Shown here one piece after another: positions 18,094 to 26,679 of a stretch of 48,374 bases of DNA. Both the position numbers and the translations under genes were made by a program. The notes beneath the pieces were generated by a model. It saw only the letters and a program-made list of their open reading frames with translations, had not been told where the DNA came from and did not search any database. Within the stretch, counting starts at the first letter, position 1. Every line of letters begins with the position of its first letter. The stretch covers positions 1 through 48,374 of the forward strand of contig CADBNZ010000035.1 in NCBI GenBank assembly GCA_902796155.1, read 5' to 3'. Source of the DNA: an uncultured Pseudomonadota bacterium. GTDB taxonomy: Bacteria > Pseudomonadota > Alphaproteobacteria > UBA3830.

Positions 18094-18261
18094 ATGATAT
18101 CTGCGATATCCAAGTTTTTAAAGAAAAAGTCAAAGGGTGCAACCGCTATCGAATACGCACTTATCGCCAGCTTGATCGCTGTTGTGGCTATTACAGGTAT
18201 GCGCCTTATTGGTAACAAGATTTTGGACCAGTTAAATAACATAGCGAATAACCTGGGTTAA
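18094..18261 (+). CDS. Flp/Fap-type (type IVb) pilin
   Basis: A 55-residue prepilin. A short basic leader (SKFLKKKSKG) is followed by the processing site and the Flp signature GATAIEYALIASLIAV, with the glutamate at +5 after the glycine. It would be cleaved by a TadV-type peptidase and assembled by a Tad machine in the inner membrane. I chose the ATG at 18094 with AGGGAG 9 bases upstream over an earlier start. No tad genes adjoin it, but a TadE-like gene lies at the right edge of the window. Confidence 0.9.
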   Translation: MISAISKFLKKKSKGATAIEYALIASLIAVVAITGMRLIGNKILDQLNNIANNLG

Positions 18262-18700
18262 GGTAGATTTGAATCTGTTGTCTCCCCTCTCCCGCGCTTT
18301 TTTGCTGCAATGCACTATTACTGAGGGGATACGATGTAATAATGCGCATTTACTCTGTGTAATAGCGTATTGCATGCAAAAATAGGGATGTATGGTAACA
18401 GATTCTACTTCTACTTTGTGCTGTTTTATGCTGTATCGGCCTTGTGTTGGTCTATGGAAATTAGTTCTCTACTGCTTTGACGTAACACTGATAAGTGTGT
18501 GGGTATATCCGCATATTAATTAGGCCTACAGTGAATCTATTTATCTGGTTATGATTCTGCTATTGTCTGTCTGTTGCTGCATGGCACATGCATAATGCTC
18601 ATTATGAGCAAACGCGAGTTTTTGGGATTTATCTGCACAGCTTTTAGTGATGGCGGAAGAGTATACATGCAAACTGTCATCCTGCACGGATTATCACTCT

Positions 18701-18725
18701 GTCATCTTGAACGTAGCGAAAGATC
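18701..18725 (+). repeat. SERSEES-type repeat, short form
   Basis: Reads GTCATCTTGAACGTAGCG then AAAGATC, one or two changes from the copies near 3.3 kb. Confidence 0.7.
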
Positions 18726-18762
18726 CAGTTTATCCTTAAAAAGCATTAAAACAATAACCCTG

Positions 18763-18795
18763 GATTCTTCTGTCATTTCATTCCATCAGAATGAC
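18763..18795 (-). repeat. SERSEES-type repeat, diverged long form
   Basis: The minus strand begins GTCATTCTGATGG and ends GAAGAATC, keeping both ends but with a changed middle. It is inverted relative to the copy at 18701. Confidence 0.55.
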
Positions 18796-18876
18796 AAATT
18801 TAGCTATTGTAATAACTTTCGCGCTACCTCTGGGTATGAATGATGGCTTTTCTGATTCTGATCACGACTTCTTCCT

Positions 18877-18910
18877 TCGTCATCCTGAGAGAGCACAGCG
18901 ACCGAAGGAT
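18877..18910 (+). repeat. SERSEES-type repeat, long form
   Basis: Begins GTCATCCTGAGAGAGCACAG and ends CGAAGGATTC. The longer centre matches the long form at 3198-3232 when that is reversed. Confidence 0.65.
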
Positions 18911-18952
18911 TCAGTGGAAAGATCTTCCAAAAACACTTGCCCTCGCCAAAGC

Positions 18953-19870
18953 CTACATTTCGTCGTAGCAGGCTTCCTGTATCAATCGCTCTACTAATTC
19001 TTCAAAAGATATTCCGACAAGCTTTGCTTGCTCAGGCACAAGAGAAAGCGGACTCATGCCAGGCTGGGTATTAAGTTCGAGAACAAACAACTCTTTTGTA
19101 ACATCATTATATCTGAAGTCTGTGCGAGTCACTCCGCGACACTCAAGGAGCGCATGCGTTTTCTCCGCCCAAGCCATGGCTTCTCTGCGAACTTTTTGAG
19201 GAATGTTTGCCGGAAGTTCATGATAAGCAGCTCCATCGGTATATTTATTTTTGTAATCGTAGAAACCCTTTTTCACGACAATATTTGTAACTTCAAGAGC
19301 TCTTCCGTCTAATACTCCAATACTCAACTCCAATCCAGGAATATATTCTGATACGAGGACCTTATCTCCGTATGTCCATTCGACTTTATCCAACTCAGAA
19401 AGCTTATTTATTATGAAAACTCCGCAAGAAGAGCCGCCGTTAATCGGTTTTATAACAAAAGGAAGGGGAAAATCAGGCTTAGCTTTGAAGGCTTCCCAAT
19501 AATATTGGCGGTTTTTAGGTACACGGATACCATTTTGTTGAAAAATCAGCCCCGAAATGTACTTATCCATAGCGACAGAAGAGGCTAAAACACCTGAATG
19601 CGTGTATGGAATCTTTAAAAGATTGAGTATCGCCTGAATATTGCCGTCTTCTCCGCCTGCTCCATGAAGTCCGTTGATTACACAATCTGGATCTTCGGCC
19701 TTTAAAAACGCGAGTAATGCGTATACGTCTCCCGTAAAATCAAATTCGCTTACCTCATACCCAAGAGACCGAGCCGCTTCAGCCATACCGCTTCCACTAA
19801 GCAAAGATATTTCTCTTTCAGTTGAGAAACCGCCTTTTAACACACATGTTTTTTGAAAATCTTTCTTCAT
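18953..19870 (-). CDS. ddl: D-alanine--D-alanine ligase
   Basis: ATP-grasp ligase that joins two D-alanines for the peptidoglycan stem peptide. At 305 residues it is typical. The motifs are GGFSTEREISLLSG (N-terminal), NGLHGAGGEDGNIQ, FVIKPINGGSSCGV (ATP loop) and VLELNTQPGMSPLSLVPEQA (metal-binding end). The usual N-terminal EHEVS reads TEREIS. It is the last gene of murG-murC-murB-ddl; ftsQ, ftsA and ftsZ, which follow in many relatives, are not here. Confidence 0.96.
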   Translation of the reverse strand: MKKDFQKTCVLKGGFSTEREISLLSGSGMAEAARSLGYEVSEFDFTGDVYALLAFLKAEDPDCVINGLHGAGGEDGNIQAILNLLKIPYTHSGVLASSVAMDKYISGLIFQQNGIRVPKNRQYYWEAFKAKPDFPLPFVIKPINGGSSCGVFIINKLSELDKVEWTYGDKVLVSEYIPGLELSIGVLDGRALEVTNIVVKKGFYDYKNKYTDGAAYHELPANIPQKVRREAMAWAEKTHALLECRGVTRTDFRYNDVTKELFVLELNTQPGMSPLSLVPEQAKLVGISFEELVERLIQEACYDEM

Positions 19871-19876
19871 ATCTAC

Positions 19877-20782
19877 CTATTTTCTTCCTAAACGAATAAT
19901 TTCCCACTCAAGTTTTATATTTGATGTTTCAAAAACTTTTTGCACAATCTTTTCCCCAAGAGTTTCTATATCATTTGCTGTGGCATTGGCGTCATTTATG
20001 ATGAAATTGCAATGCTTATCCGATACAGAAGCTCCTCCGACTCTCATCTTATGACATCCGGATTTTTCTATCAATTCCCATGCTTTTTTACCTTGCGGAT
20101 TCTTAAACGTCGAACCGCATGAACGCTTATTTACCGGTTGCGATGACTTTCTTTTCTCAATTATTGAATTAACCTTTTTTGGAATAGAATAATCGACATG
20201 CAATCCGCATTTAAACCAAGCTCTTGTGATGATTAAATCGTCTGGAATGCTCGATTTTCGATATGCAAACTTTATGTTTTTTTTTGTGAACCATTTTATT
20301 TGGCCGGAAGTAGTGACACCTTCAAATTCAACCAGAAAATCGGAAATTTCAGAGCCATAACAGCCCGCATTCATCTTGAGCGCACCGCCAACTGTTCCAG
20401 GAAGTCCCATAAGAAACTCGAGCCCGCCAAGTTCTGCATCCATCGCAAAAGTAGAAAGACGAGTGCAATTTACTCCCGCACCAACTTCCAAAATATCATC
20501 TTCAACATATATTTTCTTGAACGAATCACCCAAAAGAATCACGACACCGGGAATGCCTCCATCGCGTATCAATACATTTGATATAGCACCTAAAATTGTT
20601 ATAGGAATTTCGTCAGGCACATTTCTTAGAAAATACACTAAATCATCGATATCTTCCGGAATAAACAAAGCTTCCGCAGGACCACCAACGCCAAACCAAG
20701 ATTTTTTGCTCAACGGATAATTTTCATGCAGTACACCACGAACGATAGGAAGTGAATCGACAATTGAGTGAGATATTGTCAT
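19877..20782 (-). CDS. murB: UDP-N-acetylenolpyruvoylglucosamine reductase
   Basis: FAD enzyme that reduces the enolpyruvyl group to form UDP-MurNAc. The FAD-binding blocks are TILGAISNVLIRDGGIPGVV (about residues 58-77), AELGGLEFLMGLPGTVGGAL and MNAGCYGSEIS. The catalytic serine lies in RSCGSTFKNP, and the final glutamate in the C-terminal LEWEIIRLG. At 301 residues it is the type I/II length common in alphaproteobacteria. It starts 6 bases after murC and ends 6 bases before ddl. Confidence 0.96.
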   Translation of the reverse strand: MTISHSIVDSLPIVRGVLHENYPLSKKSWFGVGGPAEALFIPEDIDDLVYFLRNVPDEIPITILGAISNVLIRDGGIPGVVILLGDSFKKIYVEDDILEVGAGVNCTRLSTFAMDAELGGLEFLMGLPGTVGGALKMNAGCYGSEISDFLVEFEGVTTSGQIKWFTKKNIKFAYRKSSIPDDLIITRAWFKCGLHVDYSIPKKVNSIIEKRKSSQPVNKRSCGSTFKNPQGKKAWELIEKSGCHKMRVGGASVSDKHCNFIINDANATANDIETLGEKIVQKVFETSNIKLEWEIIRLGRK

Positions 20783-20788
20783 GCCGCT

Positions 20789-22225
20789 TTACCGTTCTGA
20801 ATTATCTGAATTAATGGATTTATCAATTAGCTTTGGAAAGGCATAAGCCCATTGCGTAATATCTCCCGCACCAAGAAATATGACGAAATCTCCCGGACGG
20901 AGCATATCGGAGATTTTTCCCACAAGAGTTTGAACATCTTGAACAAATTCTGCTTTCACAACGCCGTTTTCTTGGACTTTCTTCAACAAAGTAAAATGGT
21001 CGACATCGTTATTTGCCTCTCCTGCAGAATATATAGGAGCGATAAACGCATAGCCACTCAGTTCCATAACCTTTGCGAAATCTCCGAGAAAGTTCTTCAG
21101 CCTAGTATGACGATGAGGTTGCATAACGGCATATATTCTTCCTTTGCATGATGTTCGAGCTGCATTTAAAACCGCGGCAATCTCAACAGGATGGTGTGCA
21201 TAATCATCAATAACAGCAATGCCATTGATTTCAGCAACACGTGTAAAGCGACGTTTTACTCCCATAAACGAACCAAGAGCCAATCTGACATTTTCTTCAG
21301 GAATCCCAAGCTCAATAGCCACCGAAATAGCCGCAAGAGCGTTCTGAACGTTGTGTTTTCCGAACATCGGCAGAGTAATATTCTCCCAACCACGCCTATT
21401 TATTGCATATCGTTTAGCTAATTTATCGGAGAAAACAACGCTAAATTTTGATCCGCTAGGGGAAAGAGACACATCCTTGCAAGAAACATCTGCATTTTCA
21501 GATAAACCATAGGTTATTATGCGGCGATCTATTGTACTGGCAGCGATTTTCGCTACTTCTGGATGATCTATGCACAAAACCGCAACACCATAAAATGGAA
21601 TACTCTCAACAAATTGCGCAAAAAGGTTTCGTAATTCCGAGAAATCCTTAAAATTATCGATATGATCAAAGTCGATATTCGTTACTACTGCAATTGTCGA
21701 CATAAGTTTCGTAAAAGAACCGTCTGATTCGTCCGCTTCAACCACTATCCAATCGCCAGATCCCAATCGTGCATTGCTGTTGTATGCATTAATAACTCCG
21801 CCATTAACAACTGTAGGATCCATTCCCGACTGGTCCAATACAGCTGCAATAAGAGAAGTTGTCGTCGTCTTTCCGTGAGTTCCCGCAATCGCGACAGAAT
21901 CCTTCATTTTCATCAATTCTGCCAGCATTTCCGCCCTTCTCACAACAGGAATATGCAGCTTTCGTGCCTCTAAAATCTCGGGATTATCCTTTGAAATGGC
22001 AGATGAAACCACAACAACCGAAGCTCCGTGCACATTTTTTGCTTCATGCCCGATTGTTACTTTTACCCCTTTACGAGTCAGGCGCGCAATCATGGCGTTT
22101 TCTTTAAGATCGCTACCTGTAACGTTGTATCCTAAATTGAGCAGAATATCCGCTATTCCGCTCATTCCGATTCCGCCAATTCCGACGAAATGCACTACTC
22201 CTGTGTTGGTGAAAATTCTCTTCAC
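20789..22225 (-). CDS. murC: UDP-N-acetylmuramate--L-alanine ligase
   Basis: Adds L-alanine to UDP-MurNAc. The N-terminal Rossmann loop is VHFVGIGGIGMSGIA. The ATP loop is VAIAGTHGKTTTTSLIA. IDDYAHHPVEIAAVL and QPHRHTRL are the C-terminal blocks. I chose the GTG at 22225 (start VKRIFTNTGV) because AGGGG lies about 9 bases upstream and the gene then starts 4 bases after the murG stop; an ATG-less extension of 15 residues into murG is possible but unlikely. At 478 residues it is full length. Confidence 0.96.
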   Translation of the reverse strand: MKRIFTNTGVVHFVGIGGIGMSGIADILLNLGYNVTGSDLKENAMIARLTRKGVKVTIGHEAKNVHGASVVVVSSAISKDNPEILEARKLHIPVVRRAEMLAELMKMKDSVAIAGTHGKTTTTSLIAAVLDQSGMDPTVVNGGVINAYNSNARLGSGDWIVVEADESDGSFTKLMSTIAVVTNIDFDHIDNFKDFSELRNLFAQFVESIPFYGVAVLCIDHPEVAKIAASTIDRRIITYGLSENADVSCKDVSLSPSGSKFSVVFSDKLAKRYAINRRGWENITLPMFGKHNVQNALAAISVAIELGIPEENVRLALGSFMGVKRRFTRVAEINGIAVIDDYAHHPVEIAAVLNAARTSCKGRIYAVMQPHRHTRLKNFLGDFAKVMELSGYAFIAPIYSAGEANNDVDHFTLLKKVQENGVVKAEFVQDVQTLVGKISDMLRPGDFVIFLGAGDITQWAYAFPKLIDKSINSDNSER

Positions 22226-22229
22226 AGCA

Positions 22230-23285
22230 TTACCCCTGTTCAGCCGCACTTTTTTCAACAAAATCCGCAAAAATTTCCGTGGACTTGTCGCCCAGTTCGT
22301 TAATCATATTTGAAGCCGCATCTTTTAGCAATTGTCGATTATTTAAAAGGTTAATAATTATTGATGATAATTCGTGCTCGATATTTTCGTTTTCTTCAAC
22401 AATCCATGCAGCTTTGCGATTTTTATAGCATACTGCGTTGTAATATTGATGATTATCAGAGGCAAGAGGATATGGGATAAGGATTGCGGGACGTCCGAGA
22501 GTCGATAATTCAGCCAAAGTTGACGCTCCAGAACGAGAAATTATCAGCTGTGCGCTCGACATCTCCTCTGCTACATTATGCACGAAATCAAGAAGATGCG
22601 CATTTACACCTATTTTTTTATACGCACTGCGCAAACCATCTATTTTCGCAGAACTAACTTGCTGCACAATATCAATATCCTGCCTCAATTCAGGAGATAT
22701 GAGCGACAAAGCGTTCGGGATAATGAAAGAAAACGAAACCGCACCTTGACTGCCTCCAATTATAACGATTTTTATTCTGTCATCGCACTTGTATTCGGAA
22801 TTTATAGCTTTTACGAACTCTTTTCGCACAGGAGACGGAAGTTGCTGCCATTTTTCATCTATCGCAAATGTAGAAACTTTAAAATCTGCAAAACATGCCA
22901 GAAATTTATTCGCTCTTCCAAGAATGGAATTCTGCTCGTACACAATAATTTTCGAGCCGAACAATTTTCCTATTAAAATCGGAACAATCGTAAACAAACT
23001 GCCGAATCCCACAATTATGTCCGGCCGATTATTCTTCCAAAGGCCGAAAAACTTACGAGCAATGCCGATCAGATCAAAAACCATGCCAAAAATATTTCTG
23101 ATGCTGAAACGAATAGTTTTTACGACGACTTTATCGCCTTCATTTATGGCATTGCAGAAACGATCGCCACGCGTATCTGTTATCATGCTTACGGAATGGC
23201 CGCGCATTTTTAACGATTCAAACAAAGCGCATGCGGGAAACATGTGCCCGCCAGTACCTCCGGAGCATATAGCTATGTTCAACAC
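22230..23285 (-). CDS. murG: UDP-GlcNAc:undecaprenyl-PP-MurNAc-pentapeptide GlcNAc transferase
   Basis: Peripheral inner-membrane glycosyltransferase that makes lipid II. The N-terminal glycine loop CSGGTGGHMFPA, IVVYEQNSILGRANK, VIIGGSQGAVSFS and the C-terminal ISRSGASTLAEL are classical MurG motifs. At 351 residues it is the usual length. The start is GTG at 23285 with GAGG 7 bases upstream. First gene of murG-murC-murB-ddl; ftsW and murD are not adjacent. Confidence 0.96.
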   Translation of the reverse strand: MLNIAICSGGTGGHMFPACALFESLKMRGHSVSMITDTRGDRFCNAINEGDKVVVKTIRFSIRNIFGMVFDLIGIARKFFGLWKNNRPDIIVGFGSLFTIVPILIGKLFGSKIIVYEQNSILGRANKFLACFADFKVSTFAIDEKWQQLPSPVRKEFVKAINSEYKCDDRIKIVIIGGSQGAVSFSFIIPNALSLISPELRQDIDIVQQVSSAKIDGLRSAYKKIGVNAHLLDFVHNVAEEMSSAQLIISRSGASTLAELSTLGRPAILIPYPLASDNHQYYNAVCYKNRKAAWIVEENENIEHELSSIIINLLNNRQLLKDAASNMINELGDKSTEIFADFVEKSAAEQG

Positions 23286-23496
23286 GAGAACCTCATTAAT
23301 TACATAGAATAGGCGTTAATTATTTTACAAACTTTATTAAGAATTAGTTACCAAAAATTACATTTGCGCAAAAAATAATTTTTGGATACCTGATTTAAGT
23401 TGATTTAAACCGCAGTTTATTATATCTTGCAGCAAGATGGTGTTGAAATTGTCGCATAATCTTTGGTTTGCCGCATATCAGCCATCACTTACCTGA

Positions 23497-23572
23497 GTCC
23501 CCATCGTCTAGAGGCCTAGGACATCGCCCTTTCACGGCGACAACACGAGTTCGAATCTCGTTGGGGACGCCA
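23497..23572 (+). tRNA. tRNA-Glu (anticodon UUC)
   Basis: A 76-base cloverleaf. The acceptor arm is GTCCCCA/TGGGGAC with an encoded GCCA end. The D-arm TCGTCTAGAGG..AGGACA, anticodon loop CTTTCAC (anticodon TTC) and T-loop TTCGAAT are all present. Confidence 0.97.
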
Positions 23573-23600
23573 AGTCTGCTTTTTTGTTAATTCTGTTTCC

Positions 23601-24968
23601 TTATTTTTTATTATTCGACAGCGATTGTTTTGTTTCTTTAATTATCTCTTTTCGCAAAGCAATTAACGCGACAATATTCGGGATGGCCATTAATCCGATA
23701 ACGATATCCGCCACTATAAATGCTGTTTTTATGTTCAAGAAAGGTCCGATGACGACAAAAAACATAAACAACATCCTATATGGTGTTATAGCTTTGGTGT
23801 TAAAAACGTACTGTACGCATTTCTCTCCGTAGTAGTTCCATCCGATTATTGTTGTAAACGCAAAAAACAGGATACTGATATTAACAATATGCTTTCCTAA
23901 TGCCGGAACATGCAATCCTGCTCCAAAGGCGTGTGCGGTCAACAATGTTTCAGGAATAGTGCAGGTATGGCTTAATATTTGCGTTTCTTCCGCAGTTGTA
24001 ACCAGCACAAGTCCTGTTATTAAGCATATTATTATCGAGAGAAACGCTCCAATCATGCATATCAATCCTTGCTCTGTCGGATGTCTGACTTTTGCTGCGG
24101 CAGAAGCTATAGCTGCACTTCCCAGTCCTGCTTCGTGACAAAATACTCCTCGACTCATTCCGATTTGTATAGTGTGGATAATGCAAGCTCCGATTCCACC
24201 TCCAACCATAGCTTGAGGAGCAAAGGCTTCATGAATAATCAAATATAAGGCATGCGGAATAGCGTCTATTCTAAGGAAAAGTATAATAATAGCTACTCCT
24301 ATGTAAAATATACTCATGATAGGAACGACTTTTTCCGCTATTTCCGCAATCCTGTGAATCCCTCCGAAAATTACCATCGCAACAATAGCGGCAAGCACAA
24401 CCGAGGTTACATAAGTTGGTATTCCGAATGATGTAGCTGCCGCATTTATCGAGTTCGTTTGCGCCAGTGTTCCTATTCCTATAAGTGCGACTCCGACTCC
24501 GAAAATGGCGAACATTTTCGCTAATAATTTACTTCCTAATCCTTTTTCTATGTAATACATTGGTCCCCCGGCTATTTTTTTATCGCTTCCGATGATGCGA
24601 TACTTTATAGCCAAAAATCCTTCGCAATACTTTGTAGCCAAACTGAAAAAAGAGGATAAGATCAGCCAAAATAGCGTGCCTACTCCTCCTACTGAAATTG
24701 CAACAGCGATTCCAACAATGTTTCCTGTTCCCAAAGTTGCGGATAAAGCCGTACATAACGATGCAAAATTCGATATGTCTCCCATTATACTGATATTTTC
24801 AGATCGTTTTTTGGAGTTGAGAATGTACCCAAACGCTCTTTTTATATGGCGGATCTGTACAAATTTTAATTTGAATGAAAAATAAACTCCAACGCCGAAA
24901 AGAGCGATTAATAAAGGCAGACTCCAAACAAAATCGCAAATTGATTTAACAAAATTTTCCATATTCAT
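23601..24968 (-). CDS. AGCS sodium:alanine/glycine symporter, downstream copy
   Basis: A 455-residue Na+/amino-acid symporter of the AGCS (AgcS/DagA) family with about 11 membrane helices. Family blocks: ATLGTGNIVGIAVAIS, KIAGGPMYYIEKGLG, SRGVFCHEAGLGSAAIA. It is the second of two tandem genes and is closely similar over its whole length to the upstream copy. Its start overlaps the stop of the upstream copy by 23 bases. Both lie downstream of a glycine riboswitch, which supports glycine (and probably alanine) as the substrate. The start is the ATG at 24968 or the one two codons later. Confidence 0.93.
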   Translation of the reverse strand: MNMENFVKSICDFVWSLPLLIALFGVGVYFSFKLKFVQIRHIKRAFGYILNSKKRSENISIMGDISNFASLCTALSATLGTGNIVGIAVAISVGGVGTLFWLILSSFFSLATKYCEGFLAIKYRIIGSDKKIAGGPMYYIEKGLGSKLLAKMFAIFGVGVALIGIGTLAQTNSINAAATSFGIPTYVTSVVLAAIVAMVIFGGIHRIAEIAEKVVPIMSIFYIGVAIIILFLRIDAIPHALYLIIHEAFAPQAMVGGGIGACIIHTIQIGMSRGVFCHEAGLGSAAIASAAAKVRHPTEQGLICMIGAFLSIIICLITGLVLVTTAEETQILSHTCTIPETLLTAHAFGAGLHVPALGKHIVNISILFFAFTTIIGWNYYGEKCVQYVFNTKAITPYRMLFMFFVVIGPFLNIKTAFIVADIVIGLMAIPNIVALIALRKEIIKETKQSLSNNKK

Positions 24969-26355
24969 CGTTATTCTCCGACATAATTGAGTCTATAACG
25001 AGTGTTTTATTCGTTTCCTCGATTATTTCTCTTCTCAGGGCAATTATCGCGATAATATTCGGAATAGCCATTAAGCCGATTACAATATCCGCTAAAATAA
25101 ATGCTGTTTTTATGTTCAAAAAAGGTCCGACAACGACAAAGAATATATATAATACTTTGTACGGCATTATTGCTTTTGTACTGAAAGCATATTGCACGCA
25201 TTTTTCTCCGTAGTAATTCCAACCGATTATGCTCGTGAATGCGAAAAACAATATGCTGGTGTTAACAATATGATTTCCTAATTGAGGAAGATGTAATCCT
25301 AATCCAAAAGCGTGCGCAGTTAATAGTGTCTCTGGAATGTTATAACCGCGACTTAATATTTGCGTTTCTTCCGCAGTTGTAATCAAAACAAGTCCTGTTA
25401 TTAAGCATATAACAATCGAAAGAAACGCTCCAATCATGCATATTAATCCTTGCTCTGTCGGATTTTTGACTTTTGCTGCAGCTGAAGCTATAGCCGCACT
25501 TCCTAGCCCCGCTTCGTGGCAAAATATTCCGCGACTCACTCCGATTTGAATCGTATGTATAATGCAGGCACCAATTCCTCCTCCAACTACAGCTTGAGGA
25601 GCAAATGCTTCGTGAACAATCAAATATAAGGCATTAGGAATAGTCTCTATTTTCAGAGCCAGTATAATGATAGCAGCTCCTATATAAAGTACACTCATAA
25701 TAGGAACGACTTTTTCTGCTATTTCAGCAATTCTGTGAATCCCTCCGAAAGTTACCATCGCAACGATAACAGTGAGCACAATCGAAGTTACGTAAATTGG
25801 TACTCCGAATGATGTTGCAGCAGCTGCTATAGAATTAGTTTGCACTAACGTTCCTGTTCCTACTAGAGCGACTATTGCTCCGAGAACGGCAAACATTTTC
25901 GCTAATAATTTGCTTCCCAAGCCCTTTTCTATGTAATACATTGGTCCTCCGGCCATTTTTTTGTCGCTTCTGATGATGCGATATTTGATGGCCAGAAGCC
26001 CTTCGCAATATTTTGTGGCTAAACTGAAAAATGACGATACAATTAACCAAAATAACGTTCCGGCTCCTCCAACAGAAACAGCAACGGCTATCCCAACGAT
26101 ATTTCCCGTGCCCAATGTAGCGGCCAATGCTGTGCACAACGATGCAAAATTCGATATGTCTCCTATTATGCTGCCATTTTCGGCTAGTTTTTTGGAATTA
26201 AGAATATGCCTGCATGCTCTTTTGGCGTGACGAATTTGTAAAAAATCTAACTTAAACGAGAAATAAACTCCGACACCAAAAAGAGCGATTAATAAAGGAA
26301 AACTCCAAATAAAATCGCAAATTACTTTAGCAATATTTTCTATATCCATATCCAT
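24946..26355 (-). CDS. AGCS sodium:alanine/glycine symporter, upstream copy
   Basis: A 469-residue AGCS symporter, paralogue of the next gene, with the same blocks (ATLGTGNIVGIAVAVS, KMAGGPMYYIEKGLG, SRGIFCHEAGLGSAAIA). It is the first gene after the glycine riboswitch. Its C-terminus is about 14 residues longer than that of its neighbour. These extra residues (IMSENNDEYGKFC) are encoded by the duplicated ribosome-binding leader of the downstream copy, so the original stop seems to have been lost at the duplication joint. The GGAG of TCGGAGAAT upstream of the ATG is a good ribosome site. Confidence 0.94.
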   Translation of the reverse strand: MDMDIENIAKVICDFIWSFPLLIALFGVGVYFSFKLDFLQIRHAKRACRHILNSKKLAENGSIIGDISNFASLCTALAATLGTGNIVGIAVAVSVGGAGTLFWLIVSSFFSLATKYCEGLLAIKYRIIRSDKKMAGGPMYYIEKGLGSKLLAKMFAVLGAIVALVGTGTLVQTNSIAAAATSFGVPIYVTSIVLTVIVAMVTFGGIHRIAEIAEKVVPIMSVLYIGAAIIILALKIETIPNALYLIVHEAFAPQAVVGGGIGACIIHTIQIGVSRGIFCHEAGLGSAAIASAAAKVKNPTEQGLICMIGAFLSIVICLITGLVLITTAEETQILSRGYNIPETLLTAHAFGLGLHLPQLGNHIVNTSILFFAFTSIIGWNYYGEKCVQYAFSTKAIMPYKVLYIFFVVVGPFLNIKTAFILADIVIGLMAIPNIIAIIALRREIIEETNKTLVIDSIMSENNDEYGKFC

Positions 26356-26458
26356 CGCAATTCTCCGACATAACCATATCCGACATAACCATAATTAATG
26401 GGAGAACTCGATTGATATCGCTAATGGAAAACGTAGTATTTAAGATTCTTTCTAACAT
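26327..26458 (-). other. Possible 43-codon leader reading frame before the symporters
   Basis: On the minus strand an ATG at 26458 opens 43 codons (MLERILNTTFSISD..) that end inside the first symporter gene, overlapping its start by 29 bases. A GAAGG sequence lies 8-9 bases upstream. Its last codons (MSENCDGYGYRKYC) parallel the tail of the upstream symporter where it runs into the downstream one. It may be translated and coupled, or be just the footprint of the leader. No function is recognised. Confidence 0.3.
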
Positions 26459-26530
26459 AGCCTAATCCTTCGTGTTTTTACCTAAAAGTGTTCGATTCAA
26501 ATGAATCTTGCTTTTACGGTGCTCAAAACG

Positions 26531-26627
26531 AGTCTCTCCAAAGTCTTGTCCAGCAACGATACTTTTGCCTGAGATTTTTAACCCTTCGGCGGATCAATCA
26601 AGATTTCCCTTTATGACCTCTCTCCCG
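26531..26627 (-). promoter_or_regulatory. Glycine riboswitch (single gcvT-type aptamer)
   Basis: The minus strand shows, in the right order, the conserved parts of a glycine aptamer: CGGGAGAG at the 5' side, GCCGAAGGGTTAAAAA, TCTCAGGCAAAA, then TTGCTGGACAAGACT and the closing GGAGAGAC. The closing GGAGAG can pair with an upstream CTCT-type partner only weakly, as in many gcvT aptamers. One aptamer is seen rather than a tandem. It lies about 175 bases upstream of two AGCS symporters, a known target class. After it, a small hairpin (GATTCATTTGAATC, about 26493-26506) and the downstream leader may form the switch. Whether it turns expression on or off is not decided by the sequence. Confidence 0.88.
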
Positions 26628-26650
26628 ATGCCTTCATCCAATTTTGCGGT

Positions 26651-26679
26651 ATTCTATAATCGATGGGCGTATTAGTCAA
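26651..26679 (-). promoter_or_regulatory. Sigma70-type promoter of the riboswitch-symporter operon
   Basis: The minus strand has TTGACT (26679-26674), a 17-base spacer and TAGAAT (26656-26651). Each box is five of six to consensus. The start would be about 26644, just upstream of the glycine aptamer. The remainder up to rlmN (26680-26992) is A/T-rich, and I see nothing further in it. Confidence 0.75.

Larger units (their letters stand above)
18262..18952. other. Intergenic stretch with second repeat cluster
   Basis: About 690 bases between the Flp pilin and ddl. The first 400 bases show no gene, and no clear terminator hairpin could be found. The last 250 bases hold three SERSEES-type repeats. 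Open frames of 60-90 codons here lack ribosome sites and domains and follow the repeat sequence. Confidence 0.6.

Noticed and set aside
18574-18997. Plus-strand open frames in the gap before ddl
   Set aside because: They follow the second repeat cluster and the reverse of ddl; no ribosome site or recognisable domain.
22230-22270. Longer murC start inside murG
   Set aside because: The GTG at 22225 has a better ribosome site and gives the standard N-terminus.
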